The notes below the pieces were generated by a model that was not told the origin of the DNA, made no database searches, and saw only the letters and a program-made list of their open reading frames with translations. The position numbers and the translations under genes were made by a program. This document shows positions 34,233-44,331 of a stretch of 64,000 bases of DNA, one piece after another. Origin of the DNA: Nitratireductor arenosus. Lineage in GTDB: Bacteria > Pseudomonadota > Alphaproteobacteria > Rhizobiales > Rhizobiaceae. How positions within the stretch are numbered: the first letter of the stretch is position 1; every line of letters starts with the position of its first letter. Location: positions 1 to 64,000 of the forward strand of contig NZ_WPHG01000005.1 of assembly GCF_009742725.1 (NCBI RefSeq), given 5' to 3'.

Positions 34233-34922
34233 TCAGATGGTCCCGCTGCGGATCGCGGTCGCGATCGCCATCGCGCGGTTGGCGGCGCCGTATTTGCGGA
34301 TCGCATGGGCGAGATAGCTGTTGACGGTGTTGGCGGTGACGCCGAGGATCATCGCGACCTCGCCGGTGGTCTTGCCCTCCGAAACCCAGCGCAGGCATTC
34401 GCGCTCGCGCACCGAAAGCGAATTCGGCGGCGGCGTGCCCAAAAGTTCGGTCGGAACCCGCGACAGCAAGTAACAGCAGGCGAGCTGCGCCTGCGGCAGC
34501 ATCTGGCGGTCGATCGCCCCGACCCGTCCGGAGGAAAACAGCGCCTTGCAGCGCTGCGCGGTGGCGTGGAGCCCGACACAGTAGATTTCGGCGTGACCGT
34601 GGCGCGCGAGCAGGCGCAGCGCCTCGTTCTCGCCGTCGCCGACCGGGCTTGCCGGCTCGCCCATCGCGCAGGTGCGCGGGCCGGCCGACAGTCGGGCAAG
34701 CGGTTCCAGGCCGAGAATATGAACGGTATCGTAGATCCAGTTCGACGCGATGATGTGCGGGCGCTCGCCGCCGTGGTCGAGCAAGGTACCCAGCAAAAGA
34801 AACCGCTCGGCGCCCGCTTCGGCGCAAATGCGGCCGAGACAGTCGGAAAGGTCGCTGCGGGTGGTCACCGCCGGTATTGCGGCCAGCGTCTCGCGCGAGA
34901 GCGTTCGCCGCGCGCCGTTCAT
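34233..34922 (-). CDS. visN: LuxR-type flagellar master regulator, VisN-like
   Basis: This 229-residue LuxR-type protein precedes the VisR-like gene, as visN does in rhizobia. The C-terminal HTH has LSVRERECLRWVSEGKTTGE and LGVTANTVNSYLAHAIRKYG (about 165-205); an N-terminal ligand-type domain comes first. Which gene is N and which is R rests on order. The 171 bases upstream should contain the promoter. The usual next neighbour fliF is absent here. Confidence 0.82.
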   Translation of the reverse strand: MNGARRTLSRETLAAIPAVTTRSDLSDCLGRICAEAGAERFLLLGTLLDHGGERPHIIASNWIYDTVHILGLEPLARLSAGPRTCAMGEPASPVGDGENEALRLLARHGHAEIYCVGLHATAQRCKALFSSGRVGAIDRQMLPQAQLACCYLLSRVPTELLGTPPPNSLSVRERECLRWVSEGKTTGEVAMILGVTANTVNSYLAHAIRKYGAANRAMAIATAIRSGTI

Positions 34923-35093
34923 GGCCGCCGGCAGGGGTAGGGTGGCGCGTCCCCGCCGGGTGGGCGGGCAGCGGGGGTTGGCGAATCAGTCGACATGCCC
35001 AACGATTTCCACGCAGCGCGAATCGCGTCAACTGCGAAATCTCGTTGTGCAAAGACGATGCGGAGCTGCGCGGTCGCGCACCGTCCGGTGCCG

Positions 35094-36506
35094 CTATCGC
35101 GGTCCGATCAGGCCGAGCCGCTCGCGAGCCAGCCACCGCGCCAGCAATAGCGCCCCCACGACGGCCAGGCCGGACGAAAGCCCGAGCCAGATGCCGGTGC
35201 CGCCGAACCCGTAGCGAAAGGCGAGCACTCCGCCGATCGGCAGTCCGACGCCCCAATAGCCGATTGCCGCGTAAAGCATGGGAACGCGTGTGTCGTGCAG
35301 TCCGCGCAGCATGCCGCCAGCCACGGCCTGAGCGCCGTCGAAGATCTGGAACAGCGCGGCGAACGCGAGAAAGCTGACCGCCAGTTGAGCGACGGCCCGG
35401 CTTTCGGGCGTGGACGCGTCGATGAAGATACCGATCAGAAGGTCGGGCACGGCGATCATGACCAGCGCCATCAGCGCCATAAAGCCGACACCGAGTCCGA
35501 ACGAGGCCCAGCCGGCCCGCGCGATGCCGCCGGGGTCACCGGCGCCGTAGGCGCGGCCGACGCGTACCGTGACGGCCTGGGAGATGCCCATCGGCACCAT
35601 GAAGGACAGCGAGGCGACCTGCATGGCGATGGCATGAGCGGCGAGCGCGGTCGTGCCGATCAGCCCCATCAGCATGGCCGCTACATTGAAGATAGAGACC
35701 TCGAAAAGCACGATTGCCCCGATTGGCAGGCCCATACGGGCGAGCGCGGCGAAGCGTGGCCAGTCGGGGCGCCAGAAGCGGCCGAACAGCCGGTAGCGGC
35801 GGAATTGCTTGTCGATGGTCACGACCAGGGCTACGCCGGCAAACATCAACACGCTCGACAGCGTGGTTGCCAGTCCGGATCCGGCAATGCCCATCGCCGG
35901 AAAGCCGAGATTGCCGAACATCAGGCACCAATTGGCTAGCACGTTGAAGGCGACGGCGCAAAAGGTCACCACCAGCGCCCAGCCCGGCCGCTCCATCGCC
36001 GCCATGAAACAGCGCAGCACGATGTACCAAAAGAACGGTAAAAGTGCCCATTGCAGCCAGATCATGTAGCGGCCGGCCTCGCTCGCCAGTTCCTTCTGCT
36101 GGCCCATAAGTAAAAGCAGCGGTTCGGCAAACCACAGAAATGCCCAGATCGGCAGTGCGACCAGCGTCGCGATCCAGATGCCCTGGCGCACCGTGCGGCG
36201 CACGTCGCGTACCGAATGGCGGCGGCGTCCGAGCTCGCTGGCGATCATCGGCGCGGTGGCCAGGATCAGGCCGAGGCCGAAGATCATCGGCGCGAAGTAG
36301 AGCGACCAGCCGAGCGTGCCGGCGCCCAGAGTTATCGGACCGAGGCGGCCCATCATGATGATATCGGTGGCCGTCATGGCGTTCTGGCCGAGATTGGTCA
36401 TCACCATCGGCCAGGCGAGCGCCAGCGTGGCACGGATTTCCCGCCGCCAAACGGATATCCGCGCCGGCGCCGGGGGCGCGGCCGGGCAATCTGCCAATCT
36501 GCTCAT
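35094..36506 (-). CDS. MATE-family multidrug/cation exporter
   Basis: The 470-residue protein is a MATE (NorM/DinF class) antiporter with twelve membrane helices. Typical parts include LALAWPMVMTNLGQNAMTAT in helix 1 and the matching region in helix 7, QVASLSFMVPMGISQAVTVR. Such proteins export cationic drugs in exchange for sodium or protons. I start it at ATG 36506, with GAGG eight bases upstream; ATG 36554 would add 16 residues. It stands alone, between visN and the copper cluster. Confidence 0.9.
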   Translation of the reverse strand: MSRLADCPAAPPAPARISVWRREIRATLALAWPMVMTNLGQNAMTATDIIMMGRLGPITLGAGTLGWSLYFAPMIFGLGLILATAPMIASELGRRRHSVRDVRRTVRQGIWIATLVALPIWAFLWFAEPLLLLMGQQKELASEAGRYMIWLQWALLPFFWYIVLRCFMAAMERPGWALVVTFCAVAFNVLANWCLMFGNLGFPAMGIAGSGLATTLSSVLMFAGVALVVTIDKQFRRYRLFGRFWRPDWPRFAALARMGLPIGAIVLFEVSIFNVAAMLMGLIGTTALAAHAIAMQVASLSFMVPMGISQAVTVRVGRAYGAGDPGGIARAGWASFGLGVGFMALMALVMIAVPDLLIGIFIDASTPESRAVAQLAVSFLAFAALFQIFDGAQAVAGGMLRGLHDTRVPMLYAAIGYWGVGLPIGGVLAFRYGFGGTGIWLGLSSGLAVVGALLLARWLARERLGLIGPR

Positions 36507-36739
36507 TGTGGCCTCATGAAACGCAGCCGCGCTCGGGTCCTCGCGGACGTCCACGTCGTGCGTCGATCCGGCTCTTGGTACAGGCGGCGCGGCAAGGCAA
36601 GCGACTGCGCGCCTTAATCGATTGGTACAGCGGGGTCGTTTCGCGGCGATGTCCGAATTGCCGCAGGCCGGCTTTTAGCGATTTCCGCACATCCGCGGTG
36701 CTGTTATGATCAGGTTCGAGACGGAAAAAGGCAAACAGC

Positions 36740-37120
36740 GTGCAAGGACGGCCACACCGGACCCGATCGTGGATCGCCGTCGTTGCGACCGCCTTTCTTG
36801 TCCTGCAGTCCGCGCTGGCCGGTTTTGCCGGCGGTGTCAACGCCGCCCCGCTGGCGCTCGACGCGTTCGGCAATCCGCTGTGCATCGGCAACAATGTCGG
36901 CGGTCCGGTCGAAAACGGCGGTAGCGGTCATCAACTGCCGAATTGCTGCCTGGCATCGTGTTCCATGTTCGTGCCGGTCATGGCGGCCGTCGCGGACAAA
37001 ACCGCGCCATTCCTCCTTTTCTTCGATGCAACTTCCGTTCCTGCATACCACCGCGCCGTTCCGACGATACGCGGTCTCGGCGAACCGGGCCGGCCGCGCG
37101 CGCCTCCGCTTTCGGGTTGA
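36740..37120 (+). CDS. DUF2946-like cysteine-containing protein of the copper cluster
   Basis: The 126-residue product has an N-terminal hydrophobic signal (about 10-35), then a region with HQLPNCCLASCSMF at about 63-76, the H/C pattern seen in DUF2946-type proteins near copper genes. It ends with RAPP, another frequent feature of that family. Start is GTG 36740. It is followed by a PCuAC gene, fitting a role in copper handling in the periplasm. Function of the family is unproven as far as I know. Confidence 0.6.
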   Translation: MQGRPHRTRSWIAVVATAFLVLQSALAGFAGGVNAAPLALDAFGNPLCIGNNVGGPVENGGSGHQLPNCCLASCSMFVPVMAAVADKTAPFLLFFDATSVPAYHRAVPTIRGLGEPGRPRAPPLSG

Positions 37121-37197
37121 TCCAGACCGTTTTCTACGGTCCCGTTTTGGATTTGCAGCCGGGCAGGCCCCGGTCCCGATTTTTCTTGGAGAGCATC

Positions 37198-37767
37198 ATG
37201 TCGACCATTTTCAGCGCGGTTGTCGCGCGTTCATTCCGTCCTCAACCTTCCTTTCTCGCAAGTGTCGAGGAAAGGCTCGGCCTTGCCGTTCTCACTTTCG
37301 CGCTGCTCGTGGCCAGCGCGTTCTCGCTGATGGCGTCCGAAGCCAAGATCGGCGACATCGTTGTCGATCATGGCTGGTCGCGGGCGACGCCGGCCGGCGC
37401 CAAGGTGGCGGGCGGGTTCGTCGTCATCCACAATCAGGGCAGCGCCGACGACCGGCTGATCGCGGTGGAAACCGGGATCGCCGAGCGTGGCGAGATCCAC
37501 GAGATGTCGGTCGACGACAAGGGCGTGATGACCATGCGTCCGCTGGCCGACGGGCTGGTGATCCCGGCCGGGGAGACCGTGGAACTGAAGCCCGGCTCCT
37601 TCCACATCATGTTCATCGGGCTCAACGCCCAGCCGGACGAGGGCGAAAGCTTTCCTGCCCGGCTGATCTTCGAAAAGGCCGGCGCCGCCGAGCTGATGTT
37701 CGAGGTCACCGGTATGGGCGGCAGTCATGAAGGCCATAAAGGCCACGGCGTGAAGAAGAATGACTGA
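37198..37767 (+). CDS. Periplasmic copper(I) chaperone PCu(A)C
   Basis: PCu(A)C proteins carry Cu(I) to cytochrome oxidase or export partners. In this 189-residue protein the copper motif is H101-x-M103 with M111/M113, then H136-x-M138, spaced as in the family. A membrane/signal helix spans about residues 29-47. The tail HEGHKGHG adds more potential metal ligands. I start at ATG 37198, which has GGAGAG upstream; the frame is open further 5' but without family character. It lies between the DUF2946-like and YcnI-like genes. Confidence 0.9.
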   Translation: MSTIFSAVVARSFRPQPSFLASVEERLGLAVLTFALLVASAFSLMASEAKIGDIVVDHGWSRATPAGAKVAGGFVVIHNQGSADDRLIAVETGIAERGEIHEMSVDDKGVMTMRPLADGLVIPAGETVELKPGSFHIMFIGLNAQPDEGESFPARLIFEKAGAAELMFEVTGMGGSHEGHKGHGVKKND

Positions 37768-38082
37768 CGCCGGCGCCGGTTTCGCCAGATAAGCGAAGAA
37801 ACGGCCTGTCGCGCCCGATCGGGCCGGCCTGCGAGCGAGGTTCATCGCTACGCCGATGCGGGCGTGGTGCTGGACGAAAGCTGCGCGGGATAGCCCGCCT
37901 CGTCCGCGCATCGGGCTCTCTTGCAAACAAATCCGGCCCGTAGGGAACCTTGCGGGCCGGTGTTTCATCCAAAGCCACGCGGTGTTGCGATCGCATGTGC
38001 CGCTCACCTGATCGGCGCGGCGTCGTCATCGCCCGCGTCAACCGCGCGTCGGCCGTTCGCCGGCCCGAAAGGAGATTATTCG
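37768..38082. other. Non-coding gap between the PCuAC and YcnI-like genes
   Basis: No gene is convincing in these 315 bases. They contain one clear hairpin (37933-37960) and the AAGGAG ribosome binding site of the YcnI-like gene at about 38068-38073. A promoter for the second half of the copper cluster may lie after the hairpin. Confidence 0.45.
37933..37965 (+). terminator. Hairpin, possible terminator or leader structure
   Basis: CCGGCCCG (37933-37940) pairs with CGGGCCGG (37953-37960) over a 12-base loop, followed by TGTTT. The T-tract is short, so termination is uncertain. On the minus strand a T-richer ATTTGTTTG follows, but no minus-strand gene is near. Confidence 0.4.
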
Positions 38083-38613
38083 ATGAACAAGCTCATCCTC
38101 ACCACGGCGATGCTCTCGTCCTTTGGCGTCGCCAGTGCTTCCGCCCACGCGACGCTCGAACGTCAGGAGGCCGCCGTCGGCGGCGGCTACAAGGCGGTGG
38201 TCCGTATTTCTCATGGCTGCGACGGCAAGCCGACAACAACCGTGCGGGTCAAAATCCCGGAAGGTGTGGTGTCGGCCAAACCGATGCCCAAACCGGGGTG
38301 GACGCTCGAAAAGGTTCGGGCTTCCTATGCCAAAACCTATGAGTTTTACGGTCATCCGATCAGCGAAGGGATAACCGAGGTGACCTGGAGCGGGGGCAGC
38401 CTGGCCGACGACGAGTATGACGAATTCGTCTTCAGCGCCTTCCTGACGACCGATCTTCCGGTCGGAGAGGTGCTGTATTTCCCGGTCGTGCAGGAATGTC
38501 CCGACGGCGCGGCGGAGCGCTGGATCGAGATACCGGCCGAAGGCGAGGAAGGCCGCGACCTGGACAAGCCCGCGCCCGGCTTGAAGCTGCTGGAAAAAAC
38601 CGGCGGACACTGA
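38083..38613 (+). CDS. YcnI-like (DUF1775) periplasmic copper-binding protein
   Basis: The 176-residue protein fits the YcnI/DUF1775 family, extracytoplasmic proteins that bind copper through the mature N-terminal histidine. The signal peptide ends at SASA, leaving H22 in HATLERQE as first residue. A second part SHGCDGKPT (H44, C46) and the tryptophan in SKP-like PGWTLEK are typical. AAGGAG lies ten bases before ATG 38083. It is 56 bp upstream of the CopC-CopD fusion gene, a common pairing. Confidence 0.85.
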   Translation: MNKLILTTAMLSSFGVASASAHATLERQEAAVGGGYKAVVRISHGCDGKPTTTVRVKIPEGVVSAKPMPKPGWTLEKVRASYAKTYEFYGHPISEGITEVTWSGGSLADDEYDEFVFSAFLTTDLPVGEVLYFPVVQECPDGAAERWIEIPAEGEEGRDLDKPAPGLKLLEKTGGH

Positions 38614-38669
38614 AGAACCGGGCGGGCGCGCAGAGCGTCCGCCCGTTCCCACCAATAACGGAAATCGCG

Positions 38670-40301
38670 ATGTTCTCGTTGCCTGGACCAGCAGTCATGC
38701 GGCCGTTCATCTCGGCTGCGTTGCGTGCGCTCATCGTGACGATGGCGGCCCCGCTCTTGTGGCTCTGTCTCGCGCAGGCGGCATTCGCCCATGCTTCGCT
38801 GACGGCGACGGAACCTGCCGACGGCGCCGTGCTTGCCGGCGCGCCAAGCCGTTTCGCCCTCATTTTCAGCGAACCGGTGGCGCCCCTCGTGCTCGAACTC
38901 GTCGGTCCATCGGGTGAACGCCGGGCACTCGAAGGTGCCCGGCTGCGGGACCGCACATTGGAGATAACAGCACCCGCCGGGCTCTCCGACGGCACGCATG
39001 TATTGTCCTGGCGTGTGGTGTCGGAAGACGGGCACCCGGTCGGTGGCGCCGTCGTCTTTTCGATCGGAGCGCCGAGCGCGGCCAAGCCGATAGTTGCTGC
39101 TGAAGGGGATCCAACGGTGATGGCGGCGCTGTGGGCCAGCAAGGTAGCGCTCTATTGCGGCTTGCTCTTGGGCTGCGGCGGGGTTTTCGCCGCCAGATGG
39201 CTGACACAGAGTAGTGACGGACGGCGCTTCGTTGTCATATGCCTGATGCTCGGCATTGCCGGTGCGGTGTCCGGCGTCGGGTTCCAGGGGCTCGACGCGT
39301 TGGGCCAGCATATGGTCCGCCTGGCGGACGTACGGACCTGGGGCGCTGGACTATCCACTTCGTTCGGGCGTACCGCGATTTACGGGCTCGTTTCGATCGC
39401 GGTCGCCCTTCTGGCATGGATCACGAGCGGGGCAATAGCGCGGACGCTGTCGATCGTCGCACTGCTCGGTGCGGGGGTCGCGCTGTCGGCAAGCGGACAT
39501 GCCGGTTCGGCCAAACCGGAATGGCTGATGCGTCCCACGATCTTCACCCACGCCGTTGCTGTCGGTTTCTGGATCGGCTCGCTCGTCCCCCTCGGCCTTT
39601 CATTGCGACGCGGCCGCGTGGAGGCACGTGAGGCGTTGTCGCGGTTTTCGCGGACCATTCCGTTCGCGCTCGCGGGTCTCGTTCTTGCCGGCGGTGTTCT
39701 CGCCATCGTCCAGGTCGAAAACGTGTCGGCAATGGTGGAAACGGACTATGGCAATGTCCTTGCCGTGAAATTGGGGCTGTTCGCGACCCTCCTGGGCCTG
39801 GCGATCGTCAACCGCTATCGTTTGACTGCCATGGTGAGCGCGGGCGATCGCCTTGCCACGCGTGTGCTCGTGCGCTCCATTGTGGCCGAAACGGTGATCG
39901 TGATCGCGATCCTTGCGTCCGTGGCGGCATGGCGTTTCACCCCGCCTCCGAGGGCCCTTGCCGCCGGTGATGCCCGGTCGGCCCATATTCATCTGCACGG
40001 CGAGACGGCGGCGGCCGACGTCGTCTTTCGCCCGGCACGTCGGGGGCCGGTCGTCGTCGACATAACGGTGCTCGATGGTGATCTGGGCGCACTCAATGTC
40101 AAGGACGTAACTCTGTTCATGGCCAATGAGGCGGCCGGTATCGCCATGATCAGACGCCGGGCGAGGGAGGGCGAGGGTGCTGTCTGGATTGTGGAGGATC
40201 TCGTGCTTCCGCTTGCCGGCCGCTGGAACGTCAGGATCGACGTTCTCATCAGCGATTTCGAGATGGCAAGACTTTCAGGAGAAGTCGAAATCGACGGATA
40301 A
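38670..40301 (+). CDS. CopC-CopD fusion, copper resistance/uptake protein
   Basis: This 543-residue protein joins a CopC domain to a CopD membrane domain, similar to YobA/CopCD fusions. The signal peptide ends at AAFA, so H41 of HASLTATEPA is the mature N-terminus, the usual Cu(II) ligand; a DGHPVGG motif gives the second histidine. About eight membrane helices follow (residues 150-440), then a C-terminal beta-rich domain with VWIVEDLVLPLAGRW. It probably binds copper outside and moves it across the inner membrane. ATG 38697 is an alternative start. Confidence 0.88.
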   Translation: MFSLPGPAVMRPFISAALRALIVTMAAPLLWLCLAQAAFAHASLTATEPADGAVLAGAPSRFALIFSEPVAPLVLELVGPSGERRALEGARLRDRTLEITAPAGLSDGTHVLSWRVVSEDGHPVGGAVVFSIGAPSAAKPIVAAEGDPTVMAALWASKVALYCGLLLGCGGVFAARWLTQSSDGRRFVVICLMLGIAGAVSGVGFQGLDALGQHMVRLADVRTWGAGLSTSFGRTAIYGLVSIAVALLAWITSGAIARTLSIVALLGAGVALSASGHAGSAKPEWLMRPTIFTHAVAVGFWIGSLVPLGLSLRRGRVEAREALSRFSRTIPFALAGLVLAGGVLAIVQVENVSAMVETDYGNVLAVKLGLFATLLGLAIVNRYRLTAMVSAGDRLATRVLVRSIVAETVIVIAILASVAAWRFTPPPRALAAGDARSAHIHLHGETAAADVVFRPARRGPVVVDITVLDGDLGALNVKDVTLFMANEAAGIAMIRRRAREGEGAVWIVEDLVLPLAGRWNVRIDVLISDFEMARLSGEVEIDG

Positions 40302-40363
40302 TGCTCCGGCTCCCTGATTGGACGAATGCGACAAACGCCATATCCGATTGCGACGTCATGTTG

Positions 40364-40383
40364 ACATAAAGATATCCTTATGT
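40364..40383. promoter_or_regulatory. Palindromic operator upstream of metH (SahR-type candidate)
   Basis: ACATAAAGATATCCTTATGT is a 20-bp palindrome with one mismatched pair, 44 bases upstream of the metH start. It overlaps TTGACA at 40361-40366, a consensus -35. ArsR-family SahR/SamR regulators of methionine recycling in proteobacteria use sites of this look. Naming SahR is inference; no regulator gene is nearby. Confidence 0.5.
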
Positions 40384-40427
40384 GACCATGGAGAGAGTTC
40401 CGGAACACTATCACGCGAGTATATTTT

Positions 40428-43400
40428 ATGGCTTCCAGCCTTGATGAGCTGTTCGGCCCGGTTGCGGAAAAACCGGACGGCAAGGAAATACGCGCTGCGC
40501 TCGATCAGGCGGCGCGCGAACGCATTCTCGTTCTCGACGGCGCGATGGGAACGCGCATCCAGGCCCTCGGCTTCGGCGAGGACGACTATCGCGGCGAGAA
40601 GTTCTCCGGCTGCGCCTGCCACCAGCAGGGCAACAACGATCTCCTGATCCTGTCGCAGCCCAAGGCGATCGAGGAGATTCACCTCGAATACGCGCTTGCC
40701 GGCGCCGACATCCTGGAGACCAACACGTTTTCCTCCACCTTGATCGCCCAGGCCGATTACGGCATGGAGGCGATGGTCTACGAACTCAACCGCGACGGCG
40801 CCCGGCTGGCGCGCCGCGCCGCGATCCGCGCCCAGCAGAAGGACGGTCGTCGCCGTTTCGTCGCCGGCGCGCTCGGACCGACCAACCGCACGGCCTCGAT
40901 CTCGCCCGATGTCAACAATCCCGGTTTCCGCGCCGTCACCTTCGACGATCTCCGGATCGCTTATGCCGATCAGCTGCGCGGCCTGATCGACGGCGGTGCC
41001 GACATCGTGCTGATCGAGACGATCTTCGATACGCTGAACGCCAAGGCGGCGATCTTCGCCGCGCTGGAAGTGTTCGCCGAAAAGGAGATCGAGCTGCCGA
41101 TCATGATTTCGGGCACGATCACCGATCTCTCCGGGCGCACATTGTCCGGCCAGACGCCGACGGCGTTCTGGCACTCGATCTGCCATGCCAGGCCGTTCAC
41201 GGTCGGGCTCAACTGCGCGCTCGGCGCCGAGCAGATGCGTCCGCATCTGGCCGAGATTTCGAGCGTCGCCGACACCTTCACCTGCGCCTATCCCAATGCC
41301 GGCCTGCCGAACGCGTTCGGCGAATATGACGAAAGCCCGGAATTCATGGCCGAACAGGTCGAGGCGTTCGCCCGCGAGGGGCTGGTCAATGTCGTCGGCG
41401 GCTGCTGTGGGTCGACGCCGGAACATATCCGCGCCATCGCCGAGGCGGTGTCCAAACACGCGCCGCGCACGTTGCCGGACATCGAACCGCGCATGCGCCT
41501 TTCGGGGCTCGAGCCGTTCGTGCTGACCGACGACATTCCGTTCGTCAATATCGGCGAGCGCACCAACGTCACCGGCTCGGCGCGCTTCCGCAAGCTGATC
41601 ACCGCCGGCGATTACGCCGCCGCCCTCGAGGTCGCCCGCGACCAGGTCGAAAACGGCGCCCAGGTGATCGACATCAACATGGACGAGGGGCTGATCGATT
41701 CGAAGGCCGTCATCGTCGACTATCTCAATCTGGTTGCTTCCGAGCCCGACATCGCCCGGGTGCCGGTGATGATCGATTCCTCCAAATGGGAGGTGATCGA
41801 GGCCGGCCTGAAATGCGTGCAGGGTAAGGCGGTGGTCAATTCGATCTCGCTCAAGGAAGGCGAGGAGGCCTTTCTCAAGCAGGCGCGCTTGTGCCGGGCC
41901 TATGGCGCGGCGGTTGTGGTGATGGCCTTCGACGAAACCGGTCAGGCTGACACCAAAGAGCGCAAGGTCGAGATCTGCACCCGCGCCTACAAGATTTTGA
42001 CCGAAAAGGTCGGCTTCCCGCCGCAGGACATCATTTTCGACCCGAATATTTTCGCGGTCGCCACCGGCATCGAGGAACACGATAATTACGGCGTCGACTT
42101 CATCCAGGCGACGCGCGAGATCACCCGGACGCTGCCGCATGTCCACGTGTCGGGCGGGGTGTCCAACCTGTCGTTTTCCTTCCGCGGCAACGAGCCGGTG
42201 CGCGAGGCGATGCACGCGGTGTTCCTCTACCACGCCATCCAGGCGGGCATGGACATGGGCATCGTCAATGCCGGCCAGCTCGCCGTCTACGACACGATCG
42301 ACGCCGAACTGCGCGAGGCGTGCGAAGACGTGGTGCTGAACCGGACGCCGAAGGGCGAGGGGAGCGCGACGGAGCGCCTGCTCGACCTTGCCGAGCGCTT
42401 CCGCGGTACCGGCGGCAAGGCGGCGCGGGAAAAGGATCTGTCCTGGCGCGAATGGCCGGTCGAAAAGCGGCTCGAGCACGCGCTCGTCAACGGCATCACC
42501 GAATATGTGGTGGAGGACACCGAAGAAGCCAGGGTCAAGGCGGAGCGGCCGCTGCACGTCATCGAGGGGCCGCTGATGGCCGGCATGAACGTGGTCGGCG
42601 ACCTGTTCGGCGCCGGCAAGATGTTCCTGCCGCAGGTGGTCAAGTCGGCCCGCGTCATGAAACAGGCGGTCGCCCATCTGTTGCCCTACATGGAAGCCGA
42701 AAAACGCGAGAGCGGCGACGAGAGTAGGAATGCCGGCAAGGTGCTCTTGGCCACGGTCAAGGGCGACGTGCACGATATCGGCAAGAACATCGTCGGCGTC
42801 GTTTTGGCCTGCAACAATTACGAGATCATCGATCTCGGCGTCATGGTGCCGGCAACCAAGATCCTGCAGACCGCGCGCGAGGAAAAGGTCGACATTATCG
42901 GCCTGTCCGGCCTGATCACGCCTTCGCTGGACGAAATGGCGCATGTGGCGGCGGAAATGGAGCGCGAAGGTTTCGACGTTCCGCTGCTGATCGGCGGCGC
43001 CACGACCAGCCGCGTGCACACGGCGGTCAAGATCCATCCGCAATATGATCGCGGACAGGCGGTCTACGTCACCGATGCCAGCCGCGCCGTCGGCGTGGTA
43101 TCGAGCCTGTTGTCGCCGGAAACCCGCGCCTCCTATGTCGAGACCGTGCAGGCCGAATACAAGAAGGTGGCGGCCGCGCACGAGCGCAACGAGGCTGAAA
43201 AGCGCCGGCTGCCGCTGGCGGCGGCGCGCGCCAACACGTTCAAGCCCGACTGGGCCGGCTACGAGCCGCCGGCGCCGTCCTTCACCGGCACGCGCGTCTT
43301 CGACAATTGGGACCTGGAGGAGCTGTCGCGTTATATCGACTGGACGCCGTTCTTCCAGACCTGGGAGATGAAGGGGCGCTATCCCAAGATCCTGCAGGAC

Positions 43401-44210
43401 GAAAAGCAGGGCGAGGCCGCGCGCCAACTCTTCGACGACGCCCAGCAAATGCTGAAAAAGATCATCGACGAAAAATGGTTCGTGCCCAAGGCGACGATCG
43501 GTTTCTGGCCCGCCAACGCGGTCGGCGACGACATCCGCGTGTTTGCCGACGACAGCCGCGACAAGGAACTGGCGACGTTCTACACGCTGCGCCAGCAGCT
43601 GACCCGCCGCGACGGCAAGCCGAACCTGGCGCTTGCCGATTTCGTCGCACCGGTCGAAAGCGGCAAGCCGGACTATGTCGGCGGCTTCGTCGTGACGGCC
43701 GGCATCGAGGAGATCGCGATTGCCGAGCGTTTCGAGCGGGCCAATGACGACTATGCCTCGATCATGGTCAAGGCGCTGGCCGATCGCTTCGCCGAGGCCT
43801 TCGCCGAGCGCATGCACGAGCGCGTGCGCAGGGAATTCTGGGGTTACGGCGCCGGCGAGACATTTTCGCCGGAAGAGCTGATCGGCGAGCCCTATGACGG
43901 CATCCGGCCGGCGCCCGGCTATCCGGCCCAGCCCGATCATACCGAAAAGGCCACCTTGTTCCGGCTGCTCGACGCCGAGGCGAAGATCGGGGTGAAGCTC
44001 ACCGAAAGCTTCGCCATGTGGCCGGGCTCGTCCGTGTCCGGGCTTTATCTGTCGCATCCCGACAGCTACTATTTCGGCGTCGCCAAGGTCGAGCGCGACC
44101 AGGTCGAGGACTATGCCGCCCGCAAGGGCATGGAGGTCGCGACCGTGGAGCGTTGGCTCGGGCCGGTGCTCAACTATACGCCCAAGAAGTTCGTCGAGGC
44201 GGCGGAGTAG
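40428..44210 (+). CDS. metH: Cobalamin-dependent methionine synthase MetH
   Basis: MetH moves a methyl group from 5-methyltetrahydrofolate to homocysteine through cobalamin. The 1,260-residue protein has all four modules: homocysteine domain (about 30-345) with zinc ligands C263, C326 and C327; pterin-binding domain (about 370-640) with [19 protein letters not shown] at its start; cobalamin domain with DVHDIGKN (H782 is the cobalt ligand); and the AdoMet reactivation domain with RPAPGY at 1160-1165. Length is typical. The gene stands alone with an operator-like palindrome before it and a hairpin after it. metF is not adjacent. Confidence 0.98.
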   Translation: MASSLDELFGPVAEKPDGKEIRAALDQAARERILVLDGAMGTRIQALGFGEDDYRGEKFSGCACHQQGNNDLLILSQPKAIEEIHLEYALAGADILETNTFSSTLIAQADYGMEAMVYELNRDGARLARRAAIRAQQKDGRRRFVAGALGPTNRTASISPDVNNPGFRAVTFDDLRIAYADQLRGLIDGGADIVLIETIFDTLNAKAAIFAALEVFAEKEIELPIMISGTITDLSGRTLSGQTPTAFWHSICHARPFTVGLNCALGAEQMRPHLAEISSVADTFTCAYPNAGLPNAFGEYDESPEFMAEQVEAFAREGLVNVVGGCCGSTPEHIRAIAEAVSKHAPRTLPDIEPRMRLSGLEPFVLTDDIPFVNIGERTNVTGSARFRKLITAGDYAAALEVARDQVENGAQVIDINMDEGLIDSKAVIVDYLNLVASEPDIARVPVMIDSSKWEVIEAGLKCVQGKAVVNSISLKEGEEAFLKQARLCRAYGAAVVVMAFDETGQADTKERKVEICTRAYKILTEKVGFPPQDIIFDPNIFAVATGIEEHDNYGVDFIQATREITRTLPHVHVSGGVSNLSFSFRGNEPVREAMHAVFLYHAIQAGMDMGIVNAGQLAVYDTIDAELREACEDVVLNRTPKGEGSATERLLDLAERFRGTGGKAAREKDLSWREWPVEKRLEHALVNGITEYVVEDTEEARVKAERPLHVIEGPLMAGMNVVGDLFGAGKMFLPQVVKSARVMKQAVAHLLPYMEAEKRESGDESRNAGKVLLATVKGDVHDIGKNIVGVVLACNNYEIIDLGVMVPATKILQTAREEKVDIIGLSGLITPSLDEMAHVAAEMEREGFDVPLLIGGATTSRVHTAVKIHPQYDRGQAVYVTDASRAVGVVSSLLSPETRASYVETVQAEYKKVAAAHERNEAEKRRLPLAAARANTFKPDWAGYEPPAPSFTGTRVFDNWDLEELSRYIDWTPFFQTWEMKGRYPKILQDEKQGEAARQLFDDAQQMLKKIIDEKWFVPKATIGFWPANAVGDDIRVFADDSRDKELATFYTLRQQLTRRDGKPNLALADFVAPVESGKPDYVGGFVVTAGIEEIAIAERFERANDDYASIMVKALADRFAEAFAERMHERVRREFWGYGAGETFSPEELIGEPYDGIRPAPGYPAQPDHTEKATLFRLLDAEAKIGVKLTESFAMWPGSSVSGLYLSHPDSYYFGVAKVERDQVEDYAARKGMEVATVERWLGPVLNYTPKKFVEAAE

Positions 44211-44220
44211 CCTCGCAGAC

Positions 44221-44256
44221 GCTCCCGGCGCTCTTGAGCGCCGGGAGCGGTTTCAT
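44221..44256 (+). terminator. Hairpin terminator after metH
   Basis: A perfect 13-bp stem (44221-44233 with 44236-44248, GCTCCCGGCGCTC and complement) with a TT loop starts 10 bases past the metH stop. Only GGTTT follows, so the T-tract is weak, but the stem is very strong. Confidence 0.65.
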
Positions 44257-44331
44257 GCCGAACGATGATCGGGTAAGGACAGGGGGTTGGTTCGCCGCAA
44301 CCGTCTCGTTCTCCCGCAGTTCGGAGCCTTC

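Noticed and set aside
40302-40427. A cobalamin or SAM riboswitch upstream of metH
   Set aside because: The gap is only 126 bp and shows no B12-box or SAM-aptamer-like structure; a DNA palindrome explains the conserved-looking part better.
40356-44057. A 1,233-codon open frame on the minus strand across metH
   Set aside because: It is the antisense reading of metH, produced by high GC and codon bias. It has no family motif, while the plus strand encodes all four MetH domains.
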